From: Candidatus Omnitrophota bacterium
Lineage (GTDB): Bacteria; Omnitrophota; Gorgyraeia; Gygaellales; Profunditerraquicolaceae
Assembly: GCA_020063525.1 (NCBI GenBank)
Contig: JAGUUJ010000012.1
Coordinates: forward strand, 1-23,497
Length of the DNA stretch: 23,497 bases
Direction: 5' to 3'
Shown: positions 13,825 through 21,505 of the stretch, in pieces
How positions within the stretch are numbered: position 1 is the first letter of the stretch
How the letters are laid out: each line of letters starts with the position of its first letter
Made by a program: the position numbers and the translations under genes
Notes under the pieces: model-generated
The model's database searches: none
What the model was told of the DNA's origin: nothing
Seen by the model: the letters and a program-made list of their open reading frames with translations, nothing else

Positions 13825-15086
13825 TAATCCTCCAAACGTTTAATAACCAACGACGAATGTATCCCAGAAAACCCACTGCTGGTCTTGAGGATTGTATTTA
13901 CCTTTTTGGCTCTGGCCACATTGGGAATATAATCTAAATCACATAGAGGGTCTTTTTCTTCCTGATTTATCGTCGGTGGAAGGGTGTCCTTCTGGAAAAT
14001 CATCGCGCAGACAACCAGCTCCACAGCATTGGCTGCTGCCAAAGGATGGCCAATCATGGACTTCAGGGAACTCGCCGGCAACTTATAAGCATAATCGCCA
14101 AAGATCATCTTATAGGCAGAGGTCTCAAAGATATCGTTCATACGCGTGGATGAGCCGTGCGCATTAATGTAATCTATATCCTGCGGTCTTATGCCTGCGT
14201 CTTTTAGCGCCAGATGAATACAATTTGCCATAGCAGTTCCATCTGCGGGCAGGTCAGTCATATGAAAGGCGTTACAGCTTGTGCCAAAACCAACTATCTC
14301 TGCATAAACATATGCATTGCGCCGAAGGGCATGATTCAATTCTTCTAAAATTAATATGCCCGCTCCTTCTGAGAGGACAAATCCGTCGCGTTTATTATCA
14401 AATGGCCGGCTGGCAGCTTGCGGATTATCATTGCGTACAGATAAAACATTCACCACATCAAATGCGCCAAAAGTAACGGGTGTAATTGGCGCTTCTGCAG
14501 CTCCGGCAAACATTATATCCTCGTCGCCATCCTGAATTACCTCTAAGGCAAACCCTAAGGAATCTGTTCCGGCAGTGCATCCTGTAGAAAGCGTATTGCA
14601 AACCCCGTTTAATCCGTATCTGGCCGATATTTCAATTGAAGGAGTATTAAACATTGCTGCATCATATAAATCCGGCCGCACTCTCGAGGGGTCAATGGGG
14701 TTTTTGCCGTCGTCGGTAACTAAGGCGAATTCCTCTTCCATATATTTTGTACCGCAGATGGCATTAGCCAGACATACGCCAATGCGCTCAGGATCTTCTT
14801 TAGATAAATCCAACCCACTATCTTTTAAAGCCATATCCCCACAGACCACGCCAAACTGCACATATCTATCCATACGCATAGCTTCTTCATGTGTAAGGCC
14901 GAGTTTAAAGGGGTCAAAATCACGCACTTCCGCCGCAATCCTGGTATTAAATAGTGAAACATCAAAACCATCCACCAGTCTGACTGCTGATTTACCTGAA
15001 GACATCCCCTGCCAGACATTATCTTTCCCAATGCCATTGGGGGAAACAACACCTACACCTGTGATAACCACTCTTCTTTTTTGCAT
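13824..15086 (-). CDS. Type II PKS ketosynthase-alpha (condensing enzyme)
   Basis: This 420-residue beta-ketoacyl synthase should catalyse decarboxylative Claisen condensation on ACP-bound substrates. The catalytic set is complete: Cys170 in STGCTAG, His310 in NAHGSS, Lys342 and His347 in SSLKSMIGHPLAAA. The C-terminal SSGFSGIHSSLV loop is normal. FabF, the fatty acid synthase enzyme, is similar. The paired KS-beta, the aromatase and the ACP argue for a type II PKS, not fatty acid synthesis. It starts 2 bases after the TIGR04076 gene, whose last codons (GAAGAGGA) hold the only weak ribosome-binding site. Confidence 0.92.
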   Translation of the reverse strand: MQKRRVVITGVGVVSPNGIGKDNVWQGMSSGKSAVRLVDGFDVSLFNTRIAAEVRDFDPFKLGLTHEEAMRMDRYVQFGVVCGDMALKDSGLDLSKEDPERIGVCLANAICGTKYMEEEFALVTDDGKNPIDPSRVRPDLYDAAMFNTPSIEISARYGLNGVCNTLSTGCTAGTDSLGFALEVIQDGDEDIMFAGAAEAPITPVTFGAFDVVNVLSVRNDNPQAASRPFDNKRDGFVLSEGAGILILEELNHALRRNAYVYAEIVGFGTSCNAFHMTDLPADGTAMANCIHLALKDAGIRPQDIDYINAHGSSTRMNDIFETSAYKMIFGDYAYKLPASSLKSMIGHPLAAANAVELVVCAMIFQKDTLPPTINQEEKDPLCDLDYIPNVARAKKVNTILKTSSGFSGIHSSLVIKRLED

Positions 15087-15088
15087 TT

Positions 15089-15694
15089 TTATTTCTTTTT
15101 ATCCTCTTCGATGCGCGTTACTTTAAAAACAATGTTACCGCCGTCAGGGCAGGTAACAGTATCTATAGAATTAGGACTATTCATAAAGAAAAACTCAGCA
15201 CCAAAATTAAGGGCAAAAAACGCAGGGAAGGCCGCATGAAACGCCGCACCGCAAAAACCAGGAATACATTTCAAACCTTGCGTCTCCCATTTATCCCCTA
15301 ATTTATAACCGTAAGTGCACCTGCCTTTTGACTTGACCACTTCAATGAGTATCTTTTTTGGCTGGGGGCCTTTTCCCGCTCCAGGCTCTTTAGGCAGTAT
15401 CTCCGCTTTCCCATCTTTATCCAAAATCTCTGCCTTAAACTCTAACTTTCCACCGTCGGGGCAGGTAACTGATAACGAACGTTGGTTATCCCGAAAAGGA
15501 AACTTTGCTCCAAAACTTAAGGCATAGATAACCGGAAAAAGCGCATGCGCTAACCCTAAACAGAAGAATTCCGGTGGGTGGGTAAAATCTTCCAGAACTA
15601 ATTCATCGCCGATTTTATATCCATGATAACAATCGCCAAAAACATTAGTTACCGTGAGTTTCAATCTGGGAAAAGGGGAATTAATCTTAGACAT
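15089..15694 (-). CDS. Tandem-duplicated TIGR04076-type protein
   Basis: This 201-residue protein consists of two copies of one small domain, at about 10-93 and 113-195, joined by a Gly/Pro-rich linker. Both copies share GxCxxGYKxGD, an FC pair, AxHAxFPxxxALxFGAxF and CPDGGxxxFK. Cys22/45/78 align with Cys126/148/182. The pattern fits the TIGR04076 family, which has no known function and usually occurs as a single domain of about 90 residues. Conserved Cys and His hint at metal or cofactor binding. Its ATG directly follows the reductase stop (TAAATG), and it is 2 bases before KS-alpha, so it is likely to be part of the pathway. I cannot give a reaction. Confidence 0.75.
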   Translation of the reverse strand: MSKINSPFPRLKLTVTNVFGDCYHGYKIGDELVLEDFTHPPEFFCLGLAHALFPVIYALSFGAKFPFRDNQRSLSVTCPDGGKLEFKAEILDKDGKAEILPKEPGAGKGPQPKKILIEVVKSKGRCTYGYKLGDKWETQGLKCIPGFCGAAFHAAFPAFFALNFGAEFFFMNSPNSIDTVTCPDGGNIVFKVTRIEEDKKK

Positions 15695-16699
15695 TTAGTT
15701 AATCATCCCTTTTGTCTTATTTAACAACTCTTCCTTAGTAAAGAATCGTTTAGTCTCTTCTACCTGATGTACCATTTTCACTAACTTTTTATTTAAGGGT
15801 GCGGCAAAATTGTTATCTTTAGCCAGGCGGACAAATTCACCGTTGATATAATCTATTTCCGAAGCCCTGCTTCTTTTTATACTCTGTAATATTGAACCGT
15901 AAAGAGCCTCTTTGCTTAAGTTAGTCATAATACCGGAAAATATCTTTGCTGCCTCAGTAATTGGAATGGAGGTCAATTTAGTCAGGCGCTCTAAGGGAAA
16001 ATCGGGCAAGGAAACTAGATTTATGGCTGAGAGGGAAATAACCTTTAAACCTTCTTTCCATATAGCGACACTTATACGGCTGATATCAATATCCGAAAAG
16101 GCCTCCTGCATGCTTGTGCCTAATATTGCAGGTATACAATTATTGGCGTTAACAAAGATTTTTAGATACTTCATCCCCTGGATATTCTCAGCCACAACAA
16201 TAGGAAAAATCTTATTTAAAACTTCGCTTATCTTCGCTATATGGCTGTTGTCTTTACCGAACATGCTGCCCATAATCCAGTTGCCTTCGAAATTATGCAC
16301 CACCTTACCCGGTTCTAAATAAGTTGCCCCAAACATTACAATACTTGAGATGATGTTTTCTTTGGGAATGTATTTAGAAACAATGCTGTCTGCCTGGACG
16401 CCATTTTGCGTGGTCAATATTGTTGCACCTTCAACAAATCTTAAATTTTCTTTTACTGCTCCCTCAACATCCTGCGTCTTGGTGGTCAGAATCGCGAGGT
16501 CTGAATTCTGGCTTAATCTTTCAGATACATCAATCTGAATGTTAAAATTATTCCTTACACCGGAAATTTGCAGGCCTTTTTCTTTTATCACTCCGACCGA
16601 ATCATTACGGCCTACGAGAAATACATCCTGGCCTTTTAATTTTAAGTATCCGGCAACAAGATTACCTATGGCGCCTGCACCAATAACTGCTATTTTCAT
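15695..16699 (-). CDS. Ketopantoate reductase family (ApbA/PanE-like) enzyme
   Basis: This 334-residue NADPH-dependent reductase has the GAGAIG nucleotide motif (7-12), TTKTQD with Lys74, TQNGVQ with Asn99, and the catalytic Lys180 in KYLKIFVNANN with Asn184. PanE reduces 2-dehydropantoate in CoA synthesis. Paralogues in biosynthetic loci reduce other 2-keto or beta-keto acids, so a tailoring role on a pathway intermediate is plausible. No ribosome-binding site is visible: the bases before the ATG belong to a TTCGCG-type repeat. Gene order places it before the PKS core. A housekeeping PanE role cannot be excluded. Confidence 0.8.
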   Translation of the reverse strand: MKIAVIGAGAIGNLVAGYLKLKGQDVFLVGRNDSVGVIKEKGLQISGVRNNFNIQIDVSERLSQNSDLAILTTKTQDVEGAVKENLRFVEGATILTTQNGVQADSIVSKYIPKENIISSIVMFGATYLEPGKVVHNFEGNWIMGSMFGKDNSHIAKISEVLNKIFPIVVAENIQGMKYLKIFVNANNCIPAILGTSMQEAFSDIDISRISVAIWKEGLKVISLSAINLVSLPDFPLERLTKLTSIPITEAAKIFSGIMTNLSKEALYGSILQSIKRSRASEIDYINGEFVRLAKDNNFAAPLNKKLVKMVHQVEETKRFFTKEELLNKTKGMIN

Positions 16700-16703
16700 C
16701 TAA

Positions 16704-16789
16704 ACGCTAATTTTCGCGAATCTAATGCTAACGGTCGCGAATATTCTATTGGCGAAAATTCGCGTCGGATTAGCGTGAATTCGCGTCTT
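16704..16789. repeat. TTCGCG/TTAGCG inverted repeat element
   Basis: The segment contains several copies of CGCGAAT or ATTCGCG and of CGCTAAT or ATTAGCG, arranged as nested inverted repeats. For example, CGCTAAT-TTT-CGCGAAT near 16706 mirrors ATTCGCG-TCGG-ATTAGCG near 16758-16775. It fills the gap between two genes, supplies the last few codons of the upstream gene and reaches almost to the start codon of the next. It looks like a REP-type dispersed repeat. Confidence 0.7.
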
Positions 16790-17042
16790 GGGGAAAGCCG
16801 TATTTTTTATAATCAAATCCTGTCTGTTCCAGGAGTCTAACCATCATACTATAAAATGGGGAAGGAACATCGGAAAAGAAGGCGCTGATTACGTCCTCTT
16901 CTCGGACCTGCCCAGAATTTCTTAATTGCGCAATCTCCTCGGATTTCTTGGTCACTGTTTCTTCGGTGATGCGGCGATGGAAAACGGGTATCTTTGCGAT
17001 CATCGCTTCAAGTTTTTCTTTAGTCTTGGGCTCCCAATCCAT
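16770..17042 (-). CDS. Small PCP_red-like domain protein, first gene of the operon
   Basis: This 90-residue soluble protein resembles the PCP_red domain (C-terminal domain of light-independent protochlorophyllide reductase subunit B, also found alone). It has a WxxxxKEKLEAMIAKIP start, a following Phe-His-Arg-Arg, a charged helix, and EEDVISAF. A C-terminal helix with PFYSMMVRLLEQ follows. The family match is by eye and moderate. Its last residues (DANSR) are encoded by the TTCGCG repeat, so the natural C-terminus may have been replaced. AAGGA 8 bases before the ATG supports the start. It lies directly after the strong promoter. It may be a small accessory protein of the pathway; the function is unknown. 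Confidence 0.6.
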   Translation of the reverse strand: MDWEPKTKEKLEAMIAKIPVFHRRITEETVTKKSEEIAQLRNSGQVREEDVISAFFSDVPSPFYSMMVRLLEQTGFDYKKYGFPQDANSR

Positions 17043-17065
17043 TAAACCATTCCTTATCTAAATAT

Positions 17066-17083
17066 ATAGTAAAATTTTACTAT
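17066..17083. promoter_or_regulatory. 18-bp palindromic operator candidate of the PKS operon
   Basis: ATAGTAAAATTTTACTAT is a perfect palindrome. It starts about where transcription from the adjacent promoter should begin, so a bound dimeric repressor would block the polymerase. The MarR protein encoded at 22773-23225 is a candidate regulator, but its own promoter carries a different palindrome. Confidence 0.5.
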
Positions 17084-17092
17084 TTAAATTTT

Positions 17093-17120
17093 ATTATATA
17101 AAAAAATTAAACTGTGTCAA
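17093..17120 (-). promoter_or_regulatory. Strong sigma70-type promoter of the PKS operon
   Basis: On the minus strand TTGACA (17115-17120) and TATAAT (17093-17098) are perfect consensus boxes with a 16-base spacer. The start point would be near 17085, and the first gene begins at 17042. The bases CAG directly after TTGACA are shared with the marR promoter at 23272-23300. Confidence 0.75.
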
Positions 17121-17161
17121 GGATTTTTTGGCGGGAATAAAACTTTTAGATATTACAGGGG

Positions 17162-17455
17162 TTAGGTTATTTCTTCAAGCGGCAGGACAAAAGCCTTAAT
17201 GCCTTCTTTACCTAATTTCTTGCGCAATTCTTTTATACAGGAAAGAGTTTGTTTAGCTTGTTTTTCCTCGCAGGCGATATACAAAATATTGTTTCTTCCC
17301 GGCCAGATGTCATTACCTAAATGGGTTCCGGAAGTTGTGCCGCTACCGAATACTCCTGTAATCTTAGTATAATTTTTAAGCGTGCACTGATCCAAAACTT
17401 CCATTGCTTCTGCATCTATGGCTTCGTTGTAGACAATCATTACCATTTTAATCAC
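17162..17455 (-). CDS. PII/CutA-like small protein coupled to the RND pump
   Basis: This 97-residue protein has the ferredoxin-like beta-alpha-beta pattern of PII-like proteins, with an N-terminal MVMIVYNEA strand and a GTHLGNDIWPGRNN loop. A C-terminal strand KAFVLPLEE closes the fold. Similar proteins with a GTHxWP loop occur next to RND efflux genes. It likely forms a trimer and may sense a small ligand or modulate the pump; this is an inference. The start is GTG at 17455, overlapping the RND stop by 4 bases (GTGA), with a G-rich stretch 8 bases upstream. An in-frame ATG three codons in is an alternative start. Confidence 0.6.
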   Translation of the reverse strand: MIKMVMIVYNEAIDAEAMEVLDQCTLKNYTKITGVFGSGTTSGTHLGNDIWPGRNNILYIACEEKQAKQTLSCIKELRKKLGKEGIKAFVLPLEEIT

Positions 17456-20400
17456 TTTTTCTTGCCCCCATTTTTCTTAATTCTTGCCTCCACTACTGCA
17501 TAAAGCGTAGGCACAAATAACATGGTAATTAAAGTTGAAATGCTTAAACCGCCTATCATGGTTATACCCAATGGTTGCCATACCTCAGAACCCTCGCCTC
17601 TGGATATAGCTAAAGGCAGAAGACCTACCAGCGTGGTAATGGTAGTCATAAGCACTGGCCTTAACCTTTCTTTACCGCCGAGAGTAACTGCTTCGAGCAT
17701 TGACAGACCTCTTGCCCGCAGGATGTTTATGTAACTTATCAAGACGATTGCATTATTTACCACGATTCCCATCAGCATAATTATACCCAGGAAGGTGATG
17801 ACACTCAAGGTTGTCCCTGTTAAAAGGAATCCTAAGATCACACCTGTGAAGGTAAAAGGAACCGCAAACATAATGATAAATGGGTCTATCAGGGATTCAA
17901 ACTGGGCAGCCATGACCATATACACCAGCGCAATGCCCAATATCAGTAAAAGGGTTAAATCCTTGAATGCCTTAGCCTGCTCCTCTGCTTCACCGCCAAA
18001 ATTTAGCAGCACATCTTGAGGCAAGATAATCTTGCTTAGCTCTTTTTTAAGAGCTTCTCTGACCTTTCCTGCTGAACGCTTAAATATATTACATTCTACC
18101 CTCACTACCCTTTCCCGGTTTTGCCGCTCGATCTCCACAGGACCTGATACCTCATAAAGTCGGGTAAAATTGGCGAGTCTTACCTGTTTTCCGGTAAGCG
18201 GTGAAACCAGTGCTAAGTTTTCGATATCTTCTATTTTTGAGCGCGATGCTTCTTCCAGCCTTACATATATGTCATAGGTCTCGCCTTTCTCCCGGTATTT
18301 ACTGGCAGTGGAACCTTCGATAAATGTCTTAATACTTGAGGCAATGGTATTCATATTCAAGCCTAAATTAGCTGCCTTCTCCCTATCTACAGCAATCCTT
18401 AACTCCGGACGGTTTATCTCCCTTGAGATACTTACATCCACGGCACCGGGGATCTTTTCCATAATCCCTTTTATCTTTTCTGCCAGAGTATTGGTCTCTT
18501 CAAATGAATGCCCGATAATCTCTAGTTGTATACTTTTTCCTCCCATTCCAGTAATGATTCTGCCCATGGGATTACCTGTGGAAACATCCACCTTTAATAC
18601 ACCCGGAATGCGTCTGATCCGGCTCCTGACTATTTGGCCTATCTCAAAAACAGAACGCTTTCTTTCCTGTTTAGGCACAAGTTTTGCTCCTGCCACTACA
18701 ATATGTTCCCCAGATGACCCCCCCATGGCTCTGCCTGCCCCTGGCGTGGTCCCCGGTCTGGCAAACATAAGCTTTGCCTCAGGCACATACGCCTGAATAA
18801 TATCCTCAATTCTTTTGGCTACTTTATCGGTTTCTTCAAGTCTCGTGCCTAAAGCAAGGTTGACGGTTACGCGGACATCCCCTGTATCCTCGTCAGGAAT
18901 AAATTCATTACCGATAAAACGGGTGGAAAATAAGCTTAAGGTGAATGCCCCTAAAAATCCGAAAACAACTATTTTTTTATGACCCAGGCAAAAGGACAGT
19001 GACCCGGCATAAAAATCCTCACCACATTTAAACCACCTTTCAGATACATCATATAATTTTTTAATCCTGCTCTTACGTTGACCTTTTGCCTGGTCAGCGA
19101 GAGAGTTGGAATTAGTTTTAAACCATTTTGCGCAAAGCATCGGACTAAAAGTCACTGCCGTGAAAAGAGAAGCCAGGAGCGTAACCGTAACAATAATCGC
19201 TAACTCTCCAAACATAATGCCGACGACACCGGTAATTAAGAGCATGGGCAGAAAGACCACTACCGTAGTAAAAGTGGAGGCAGCCACAGCCAGAAACATC
19301 TCAGAGGTCCCAAAAATAGCAGCTTCCTGGGGCCTCTGGCCCTTTTCCAAATGCCGGTAGACATTATCTACAATCACGATGGCATTATCCACCACCATAC
19401 CGCAGGCAATAGCCAGGGAAGAAAGACTGATAGTATTTATGGTCCTGCCGCTTAGGAAAAGATAGATAAAGGCAATGAGAAGCGAGAAAGGAATGGTCAG
19501 GGCAATAATCAAGCTGCTTTTAAATTGCCGCAGGAAAAACCAGACCACCAGAATCACAAATACTATTCCCAACCACAATGCGGACTTCAATGAATCCAGC
19601 GCATTTATAATGTCCTGGGAAGTATCAAAGATAGTAAACATCTTAACATCCGACGGAAGATTATTCTGGAGTCCCTTTAAAACATTCTTTACGCGGCTGG
19701 CTACTTCTACGGTGTTGACTCCGGTCTGTTTCTGAATCGACATCATCAGTCCGCGATGTTTATTAATTCTGACTTTCATCGTTATTTCCTTAAAACTGTC
19801 TTCGATCCTGGCCACGTCTTTCAAATAAACAGATTTACCGTCACGTTTACCTAAAATAATCAGATTTATTTCTTCGGGTGTGGCAAACTCGCCGGGTAAA
19901 CGCAATAGATAATCAGTAAGCCCTGATTTTATCCCTCCTAAGGGCTGAGTAATATTTTCCTGTCTGATAGCGTTTTGTATATCGAGTATGGAAAATCCGT
20001 ATCCTTCAAGTCTTTCTCGGTTTATCCAGACATTTATCTGTCGTTCTAATGCTCCATAGAGTTGAACCGTGCCCACTCCGGGAATCTGACGGAGGGCATC
20101 TCCTACCTTTTTATCAATCAAATCATAAAGCTCAGGATAAGACTGTTCGGCGGTTATCCCTATAAAAAGGATGGGCATCATCGCCGTATTAAATTTAAAG
20201 ATGAAGGGATTATCCATCTCATCCGGTATATCGGGGAGAAAGCGCTTGGCTAATTCAATGCGGTCGCGTATATCATTGGATGCCTCATCGAGATTTGTTC
20301 CCCACTTAAATTTAAGCGTGAGCAAAGAGGCTCCTTCTAAGGAACGGGAAGTGAGCTTATCAAGGCCTGGCGTAGTGGCAAGTTGATTCTCTAATGGTTC

Positions 20401-20592
20401 GGTTACCTTTATCTCCACATCTTCGGGGCTGGCTCCGGGGTAAGATGCGATCACGGTTATTGCCGGCGGCTCAATTTCAGGCATCATATCAATTCCTAAA
20501 CGCGACAAACTATAAAAGGCAATAATAAGAATAGCGGAAAAAATCATTAAGTTGGTCACCGGCTTTTTAACGCCGAATTCAGGGAGGTTCAT
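17452..20592 (-). CDS. RND efflux transporter, HAE1/AcrB family
   Basis: This 1046-residue inner-membrane antiporter should export hydrophobic compounds using the proton gradient. It starts with a membrane helix at 14-32, followed by a large periplasmic loop (about 35-335), a helix bundle (336-490), a second periplasmic loop and a second bundle to the C-terminus. The helix-4 proton-relay site reads GMVVDNAIVIVDN with Asp402; the second Asp of AcrB (408) is Asn403. The AcrB Lys940 position is Asn946 in GIVVNNAI. This pattern is seen in many HAE1 pumps outside Proteobacteria. It starts 4 bases after the adaptor gene. Export of the neighbouring polyketide is plausible from position only. Confidence 0.93.
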   Translation of the reverse strand: MNLPEFGVKKPVTNLMIFSAILIIAFYSLSRLGIDMMPEIEPPAITVIASYPGASPEDVEIKVTEPLENQLATTPGLDKLTSRSLEGASLLTLKFKWGTNLDEASNDIRDRIELAKRFLPDIPDEMDNPFIFKFNTAMMPILFIGITAEQSYPELYDLIDKKVGDALRQIPGVGTVQLYGALERQINVWINRERLEGYGFSILDIQNAIRQENITQPLGGIKSGLTDYLLRLPGEFATPEEINLIILGKRDGKSVYLKDVARIEDSFKEITMKVRINKHRGLMMSIQKQTGVNTVEVASRVKNVLKGLQNNLPSDVKMFTIFDTSQDIINALDSLKSALWLGIVFVILVVWFFLRQFKSSLIIALTIPFSLLIAFIYLFLSGRTINTISLSSLAIACGMVVDNAIVIVDNVYRHLEKGQRPQEAAIFGTSEMFLAVAASTFTTVVVFLPMLLITGVVGIMFGELAIIVTVTLLASLFTAVTFSPMLCAKWFKTNSNSLADQAKGQRKSRIKKLYDVSERWFKCGEDFYAGSLSFCLGHKKIVVFGFLGAFTLSLFSTRFIGNEFIPDEDTGDVRVTVNLALGTRLEETDKVAKRIEDIIQAYVPEAKLMFARPGTTPGAGRAMGGSSGEHIVVAGAKLVPKQERKRSVFEIGQIVRSRIRRIPGVLKVDVSTGNPMGRIITGMGGKSIQLEIIGHSFEETNTLAEKIKGIMEKIPGAVDVSISREINRPELRIAVDREKAANLGLNMNTIASSIKTFIEGSTASKYREKGETYDIYVRLEEASRSKIEDIENLALVSPLTGKQVRLANFTRLYEVSGPVEIERQNRERVVRVECNIFKRSAGKVREALKKELSKIILPQDVLLNFGGEAEEQAKAFKDLTLLLILGIALVYMVMAAQFESLIDPFIIMFAVPFTFTGVILGFLLTGTTLSVITFLGIIMLMGIVVNNAIVLISYINILRARGLSMLEAVTLGGKERLRPVLMTTITTLVGLLPLAISRGEGSEVWQPLGITMIGGLSISTLITMLFVPTLYAVVEARIKKNGGKKK

Positions 20593-20596
20593 TTTT

Positions 20597-21505
20597 TTAT
20601 TCTAGTTTTTGTTCTTCTTCTATTTCTACACTTACCTGGGCATTATCCCGAAGCCTCTGTTGCCCCATAATTACGATGAGGTCGCCTTCCTTTAGACCCT
20701 CCTGCACCTCAAAATAGGGACCCTGACGTAACCCTAGGGTAACTTTTTGCAAAATCGCCTGATTATCCTTTACCATATATACATATAAATCAGGCTCTTT
20801 ACCCATCACTGCTTCTTTTAAGATAACCGGGACATTTTTGTGCTCCTTGAGAATCAATCTTACCTTAGCAAACATTCCGGATTTTAAGCGATGCTGGGGA
20901 TTATCCACAGTTATCTCAATCGGAGCTGAACGCGTGGTTAAATCGACAACCGGGCTGATCTTAGCCACCCGGCCAGAAAATTCTTCTTCTGGATATGCAT
21001 CAACACCAATCTGGGCTTCCTGTCCTTTAGAAACTTTAGGCAGGTATTTCTCAGGAATATCTAGATCTATCTTTACCTTATCCATATCTACCACTAAAGC
21101 TATGGGTGTTTGTGCAGTTACATTTTCACCGATGTCCACATAAACTCTACCCACTATTCCGGCCAAAGGACTCTCCACTGGCGCCTTTTCAAATTTAAGC
21201 CCTACCTCATCCCGATCAATATAGGCAATGGTCTCACCTTTGTTTACAGGGCTTCCGTCAACTTTAACTTTTTCCATAATCTTTCCGCTTACCTTAGGAT
21301 AAACTATCGCTTCATCCTGGGCTTTGATATTGCCGGTATACTCCAGGGCCTCAAGAATTTCTTTTAGTCTAACCTTTAAAACCTTAACCGGTATGACCTC
21401 AGGGGTTTTCTCTAATTCTCGCTTCGGCTGACAGCCAAAGGTTAGCAATAAACTCAATAATAAACCCGTAACCCGTAACTCGTAACTCGTAACTCGTAAT
21501 TTCAT
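20597..21505 (-). CDS. RND periplasmic adaptor lipoprotein without the coiled-coil hairpin
   Basis: This 302-residue membrane fusion protein links the RND pump to TolC. A lipoprotein signal ends in LLTFGC near residue 25. The two lipoyl half-motifs (YPKVSGKIMEKVKVDG and ESPLAGIVGRVYVDIGENV) are separated by only about 25 residues. The usual helical hairpin of 60-100 residues is therefore absent, as in the Borrelia BesA adaptor. Beta-barrel and membrane-proximal domains follow. The ATG at 21505 has GGAGG 6 bases upstream and shares a base with the tolC stop (TGATG); a GTG one codon upstream is possible. The first codons are made of a 7-bp tandem repeat. Confidence 0.88.
   Translation of the reverse strand: MKLRVTSYELRVTGLLLSLLLTFGCQPKRELEKTPEVIPVKVLKVRLKEILEALEYTGNIKAQDEAIVYPKVSGKIMEKVKVDGSPVNKGETIAYIDRDEVGLKFEKAPVESPLAGIVGRVYVDIGENVTAQTPIALVVDMDKVKIDLDIPEKYLPKVSKGQEAQIGVDAYPEEEFSGRVAKISPVVDLTTRSAPIEITVDNPQHRLKSGMFAKVRLILKEHKNVPVILKEAVMGKEPDLYVYMVKDNQAILQKVTLGLRQGPYFEVQEGLKEGDLIVIMGQQRLRDNAQVSVEIEEEQKLE
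21465..21499. repeat. 7-bp tandem repeat (five units) directly after the adaptor start codon
   Basis: Five adjacent units of TTACGAG or TTACGGG (minus strand) begin 3 bases after the ATG at 21505. They encode the residues RVTSYELRVTG of the signal-peptide N-region. Seven is not a multiple of three, so a change in unit number would shift the reading frame of the adaptor. Confidence 0.92.

Noticed and set aside
13505..13843. Plus-strand open frame of 112 codons opposite the start of KS-beta
   Set aside because: It is a shadow of the coding frame of KS-beta with no ribosome-binding site and no family resemblance.
13824..15086. KS-alpha as a FabF of fatty acid synthesis
   Set aside because: The coupled triad-less KS-beta, the TcmN/WhiE-like aromatase and lack of fabD/fabG/fabH neighbours favour a type II PKS, although FabF similarity is strong.
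14575..15126. Plus-strand open frame of 183 codons opposite KS-alpha
   Set aside because: It lies antisense to a gene with full catalytic motifs and shows no domain of its own.
16704..16789. CRISPR array
   Set aside because: The short motifs are irregularly spaced and inverted, with no constant repeat of 24-37 bases and no spacer pattern or cas genes.
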